Below, piece after piece: positions 59,965 through 64,000 of a DNA stretch of 64,000 bases. A program made the position numbers and the translations under genes. Source of the stretch: Cheilinus undulatus (Eukaryota > Chordata > Actinopteri > Labriformes > Labridae). Where the stretch lies: assembly GCF_018320785.1 (NCBI RefSeq), contig NC_054881.1:43004424-43068423 (forward strand), in the 5' to 3' direction. A model generated the notes under the pieces. The model was not told the origin of the DNA. It did not search any database and saw only the letters and a program-made list of their open reading frames with translations. Numbering within the stretch: position 1 is the first letter of the stretch; the number at the start of each line of letters is the position of its first letter.

Positions 59965-60536
59965 TAGTGTTGTAGTACTCAAGAATGGTCTTGGTCTTGA
60001 GACCGGTCACAAGACCACGTTTTGAAACTCTTGGTATTGTCTCGGACTTGAGAGCATTTCTACCCGGTCTTGTCTCGGTCTCGGACTGGCGGGACTTGCT
60101 AAAACAATAAATAGCTACACCTGCAAAAGGTCAGACATAAGGCCGTCTTCTTTCTGGTCAGAAATACCTCTGAACGCTCTAGGCCTCAGTCACCTGACTG
60201 ATCTAGATTAACATCTCATTTTCAGGTATTTAAAATAATTACAGACTTGTTGGTGGCTTTTAAATACAAACAAGGATTTATTTTCCACTAGAAGTTAGTT
60301 GAACAAATTGTTTCAGATTTGAGATTTTTGCATGCTGTTCTTTGAAAGAGTTGCAGACTCCTTGTTTTGATCCGTCAATTTTATTAAAAAGAAAACTAAA
60401 ATTAAAGAGAGAATGCTCTTCAATTGTTCAACCTTGTCATGGTTTTTTAAAATTGATTTTTATGGTCTTGGTCTTGGTGCACTATGGTCTCGGCCAAGTC
60501 TTGGTCTTGGATAGTGTGGTCTTGAGTACATCACTA
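59965..60536. mobile_element. hAT MITE 'TAGTGTTGTAGTACTCAAGA'
   Basis: Starts TAGTGTTGTAGTACTCAAGA and ends CTTGAGTACATCACTA. Exact 8-bp duplications CTTAGAGC occur at 59,957-59,964 and 60,537-60,544. Subterminal GGTCTTGGTCTTG repeats are present on both sides. It lies in the mmp11 intron after exon 2. No coding capacity. Confidence 0.88.
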
Positions 60537-60575
60537 CTTAGAGCTGACACTAACCCGGCCATTTAAGGTTGTTGT

Positions 60576-60914
60576 TTAATTGTTCATGACAGCCGATGTC
60601 ATCGCTGCTTTTGTGTCCTTTCTGCTGCATGGTGTTACAGTTGAAAGAGTGACCATGTTATCTGATGACTTCCAGCCAAAAGTGTCTAAAAGCTGTGATA
60701 GATGTTGAAGATAAAGCTTCTTCATGGATGTCTCTTTGTTTTCATTGAAGACAGACCTGACTCGTTTTTTGACCTTTAGTAAAAACATCTCAACAAAAGC
60801 GTAGCCCTGCAGAGCCGATGGATTGTCCAGATTCACGTTTGTCATCATTGGCCGATCCATCTCACAACTCCCGTTTGAAAGAGTCGTGCCCGCTCTGAGA
60901 ACAGATCTGACCAA
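60576..60914 (-). other. Unidentified 112-codon open frame
   Basis: The longest open frame in the non-repetitive DNA after mmp11 exon 2. It has balanced composition and no low complexity. It begins MVRSVLRAGTTLSNGSCEMD and contains a basic KVKKRVRS stretch near the middle. I recognise no domain. It sits 32 nt from the duplication of the hAT at 59,965-60,536. It could be an unrecognised transposon-derived fragment or a chance frame; chance is more likely. Confidence 0.15.
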
Positions 60915-61962
60915 TCAGTAGCTGCAGTTACATCACAATCTGATTGGATTTGTTCTGACTGGAGATTTAAACTTCTCTGTTCACAAAGATCTATCTGATT
61001 CAGACATGCATGTTCATGCATCATCTATTTGATCTGGGAGCTGTTCTTACATCGTTCTACCGGCCAACGCTGCCAAAAATTTGCAGCAGAAGAGGAAATT
61101 TCTCTTTGCCTTTGTTTTAAATAAGCCGCCTGCACTTGCTCATTTGTTCTAACTCCTACTTGTGCAAAACAGTGATTGTTCTTCTATTTCCTTATACTGT
61201 CTGATCAACAGTTCTGAGCTCTTTCAAACTTTACTGTATAAAAAGAACAGCTTTATTTGCTGCAGCCATGTTTCTGTCGGGTCCATCTGTGGGGCAGACC
61301 TGCACAGGAAGTCAAAAATCACCCCAAACAGGAGAGACGATCAGATTGGGTATTTTCATGGACTATTGGCATTAACTAGACTTAAATGAGTAATTCCAAT
61401 GATTCAGGGCATTCAACTGGATATTTCTGACAAATCCCCACGGTGAGATTTGAGGCTTTTGATGTGAAAAAGTTCAGCTGAACAGAAACTTAATGGAGTG
61501 TTTCAGCTCTGTGAATAGAAGTCGATCTCCAAAGCTGCGTGTCTGAAACAGAACCGGTGTCTACGTGGGCTCTGTCGGTGTTTACAGCCTGTGGTGGCTT
61601 TAACATTAAGGTGCAAATATAAAACAGTACAGGTTTAAACCTGCTGTCCTCTGACAACATTGTCTTCCTGAGTGAATGTTTGGATAACACTGAACTCTTC
61701 TCCTAATGACAAAGTGTTGACAATCTAATCACTGTCTGGATTATGTTCAGTAAAGAGGAGGCTCTGGGGCTCTCCCTTTAAAATAAAAAGAATTCTAAAG
61801 ATATTTTCTACATTTTTCCAGCCACTTAAAAGCATCTCTGTGGTTAGAGCAGCACCAAAAATATGTCCATCCTGTCATCAGAGGGCTCTCAATAAAAAGA
61901 GTAACCAAAGCTGATGAGCAGAGATGTGCTGCTTGGCTTGGTCAGGTTTTCCCATCACCCAT

Positions 61963-61982
61963 GGGGGGGGGGGGGGGGGGGG
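61963..61982. repeat. Poly(G) run of 20
   Basis: Twenty consecutive G on the plus strand, followed by GAAAAAGAG-type purines. This is a mononucleotide tract prone to length errors and G-quadruplex formation. Confidence 0.9.
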
Positions 61983-62089
61983 AAAAAGAGTGGACAGGCA
62001 GCAGGTGAAGGCAGTTTGCCCTCCTGGCATCTCCTTAAAAAAATTAACTTTACTGCAAAAAACTCCTTCCTACCTCATCAACTGTGTTT

Positions 62090-62290
62090 GTTTATTACCT
62101 TCGCCAAGGAGGTCATGTGATCGGGTGGGTTTGTTCGTTTGTTTGTTTGTTAGCAACATAACTCAAAAAGTTGCGGACAGATTTTGATGAAATTTTCAGG
62201 AAAAGTCAGAAATGGCATCAGGAAGAACTGATTAGATTTTGGGACTGATCTGGATCACCGTCTGGATCCAGGAATTTTTGAACAGATTCT
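62090..62290 (+). mobile_element. Widespread interspersed repeat 'TACCTTCGCCAAGGAGGTCATG'
   Basis: The order TTCGCCAAGGAGGTCATG, GTTTGTTTGTTTGTTAGCAA, AACTCAAAAAGTTGCGGACA, TTTTGATGAAATTTTCAGG and CTGGATCCAGGAATTTTTGA is a well-known repeat seen in many animal genomes. I cannot assign it to a class from sequence alone. It lies in the mmp11 intron. Confidence 0.6.
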
Positions 62291-63139
62291 TTACTATTGG
62301 GAGATAGGGCTAATGGTGGCGGTCTGCGCTGTTACCACTTCACACCAGGAGATGGCGGACATGAGTAACTTCAGTCCCAGCAGCATTTTTGGGTGTGTTT
62401 CTATTCAGAGTTTTGGAGTTTGTCCATCTTATTCCTGGGCCGCTACGGTAAATCTGAATACGACAGATGCTAACTACGAACAACAGTTGTTTGATAGAAA
62501 TTCACCGTGGATTTTTAAATATTGCTGTATTTTTGTAATCACATGTTCACATTGTTTGTTTTGGAAACTGTAAGTAAATAAATAAGGAGGATACCTCATT
62601 ATTCCTGGGGGGTCTACTGCTATAAATGTGTTTGGAACTTCCCGTACAGTAGCAGTAATAGCAAAACATGATTCTTCCAAGGGCTTACTAAAGTGATTTA
62701 GCGTAAACAGTGGTTGTTCTGAAATAAATAAATATTTGCTGCAATAAACAATAATTCATTTTTGTTAGCTTAATAAAGTCAAATGAGCTGAATGTTTAAA
62801 CAGTATTTTCTGTAATGCTCAGTACCTGTTGCTCCGTTCGTGGTACTAATTGCGTGACAAAGTTAAATATATGTCTTTAACAGCAGTGTTTTAAACATGC
62901 CGTTCACTGTTTCCATGCATTTGGGATTCTTTCAATATTATTCATCATTAATTCAAAACTTGACATTTACCAAACTGAAGAGCTGACAACTTCAGTCATG
63001 GATAATTTTATTTAATATAATTCCTTCATTTTAAGAGGGACTAGTTGGTATAATAAGGATTTCAGCAACCCCACAAACTAGTAATGTTATCTGAAGGTGG
63101 TGGGGGCAGTGTTGCTGTCACTACCTGATATGTAGCTCT

Positions 63140-63430
63140 AGTGAGACACGAAGAAGAAATAACAACGGCGGAATGTTTTGAGGAAAAGTTGTGCGAGTTG
63201 GATAGAAACTCTGCCTCCGTTTGTGTCTTTTATGCAAGAGGTACATCATCAATACCTCCTCCACAGTCGCCATGTTTGTTTTTGAGTTTGTTGTCATTAT
63301 AAACTTTTGACTCTGGGCTGCCCCCCAGTGGATGTATTGGTTAACATCCATGCCAACGTAAAGGATGCATGGAAGAATGAGAGCAGTGACGGTAACATCG
63401 TTTGAAAAGGACGTATACATTTTCGTATGT
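63140..63430 (-). mobile_element. Possible Harbinger-type remnant
   Basis: A 99-codon minus-strand frame (63,420-63,121) contains MATVEEVLMMYLLHKRHKRR from about 63,274, reminiscent of the N-terminus of some Harbinger-like transposases (a VMYLLxRRxRRR pattern). The rest is not recognisable and no terminal repeats were resolved. Confidence 0.35.
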
Positions 63431-64000
63431 AAAGTGGGTATAAATGGGCCTTAAAGCGCAATCTTCTGCCACGAGACTTTTAACTTGCTGGAACCGTGGA
63501 AGGAACTTAAATGGACTAACCTTTGCTTACTTCAGGATCTGTTGAAAATCAGACTAATCACAATGAAAAGGCTTTGATTGGGGCTGAATTAGCAGTAGGA
63601 AGCATTTCATTCGTTTAAAGCTGCATTTGTCTGATTGTCTTCTTATGTTGTTGATCTACTTTGCAGTGTCTGTGATTATTGTGTCCGAAAACGGCAATAG
63701 TTTTCTGGTTGAAAAAGTCAGTCATGATTTCACACTTTCAATTTATTTAGATACCAGTATTTATTAAATAATAATACTGAAATATACTATCTGATTTTTG
63801 CTCCTTTTTGGTTGTTGTTTCCTGTTCCAGGGTGGTGACCCATTAATAATTTTATTCATCAAGAGTGATAAATAAAACCACATGGTGCTGAGACTGAAAT
63901 CAATCCCACAACCAGTGCACTGAGGACTCCAGCATCTGAATATAGACGCCTGCTCTGCCTGGAGCCTAATAATGAGAAATGTTTGAGCAGAAATCAGAAA

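Larger units (their letters stand above)
60915..64000. other. mmp11 intron after exon 2, otherwise featureless
   Basis: No continuation of the MMP11 catalytic domain was found: neither the ILRFPW-like start of the mature enzyme nor the zinc-binding HExxH exon appears on the plus strand. Apart from the repeats listed separately, the rest is AT-rich intron. The intron after exon 2 therefore exceeds 4.8 kb. Confidence 0.6.

Noticed and set aside
59156..64000. MMP11 catalytic-domain exon after 59,155
   Set aside because: I searched by eye for the mature N-terminus continuation and for a HExxHxxGxxH-type zinc site on the plus strand and found neither; these exons must be outside the window.

Overview
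This window is vertebrate DNA, almost certainly from a teleost fish. The protein-coding signal is split into short exons with consensus GT/AG sites whose translations match vertebrate proteins. The non-coding part is packed with DNA-transposon families typical of fish (hAT, Tc1/mariner, Harbinger-like, TTAA-flanked elements), tRNA-type SINE pieces and many simple or tandem repeats. Species cannot be told from the sequence. Identifications rest on my reading and on remembered family sequences; no search was run.

Three real genes are visible. (1) SCAI (suppressor of cancer cell invasion, a nuclear transcriptional cofactor), minus strand: a non-coding first exon near 27.4-27.7 kb, then 14 coding exons from 21,206 down to 1,335. 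About 483 codons are present and the last coding exon or exons lie to the left of the window. (2) PPP6C (catalytic subunit of protein phosphatase 6), minus strand: complete, seven coding exons from 39,140 to 30,654, joining to exactly 305 codons plus stop. (3) An MMP11-like (stromelysin-3) gene, plus strand: signal-peptide exon 45,477-45,578 and prodomain/cysteine-switch/furin-site exon 58,872-59,155; the catalytic and hemopexin exons lie to the right. SCAI and PPP6C are neighbours in the same orientation in human as well, so this is conserved synteny. PPP6C and mmp11 diverge from a 6.3-kb intergenic region.

Everything else is introns and intergenic DNA, much of it mobile elements. Several insertions are bounded exactly by target-site duplications (8 bp for hAT, TTA for Harbinger, TTAA for piggyBac-like, TA for Tc1). 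A three-level nest (Harbinger MITE in a hAT in a Tc1 copy) occupies about 51.0-53.7 kb. Large tandem arrays include a 23-bp minisatellite in SCAI (13.16-14.5 kb), a 28-bp GC-rich minisatellite between PPP6C and mmp11 (42.4-43.1 kb), and a (CCAT)n tract in the mmp11 intron (57.7-58.4 kb).

The most unusual pattern is that one degenerate low-complexity motif (TTTTGCCACTTTTAACCC and its complement) has grown inside several hAT elements whose termini differ, while a second motif (GTCAAAATATGAG-like) fills another hAT family. No CRISPR array, operon, phage or bacterial defence system is present.
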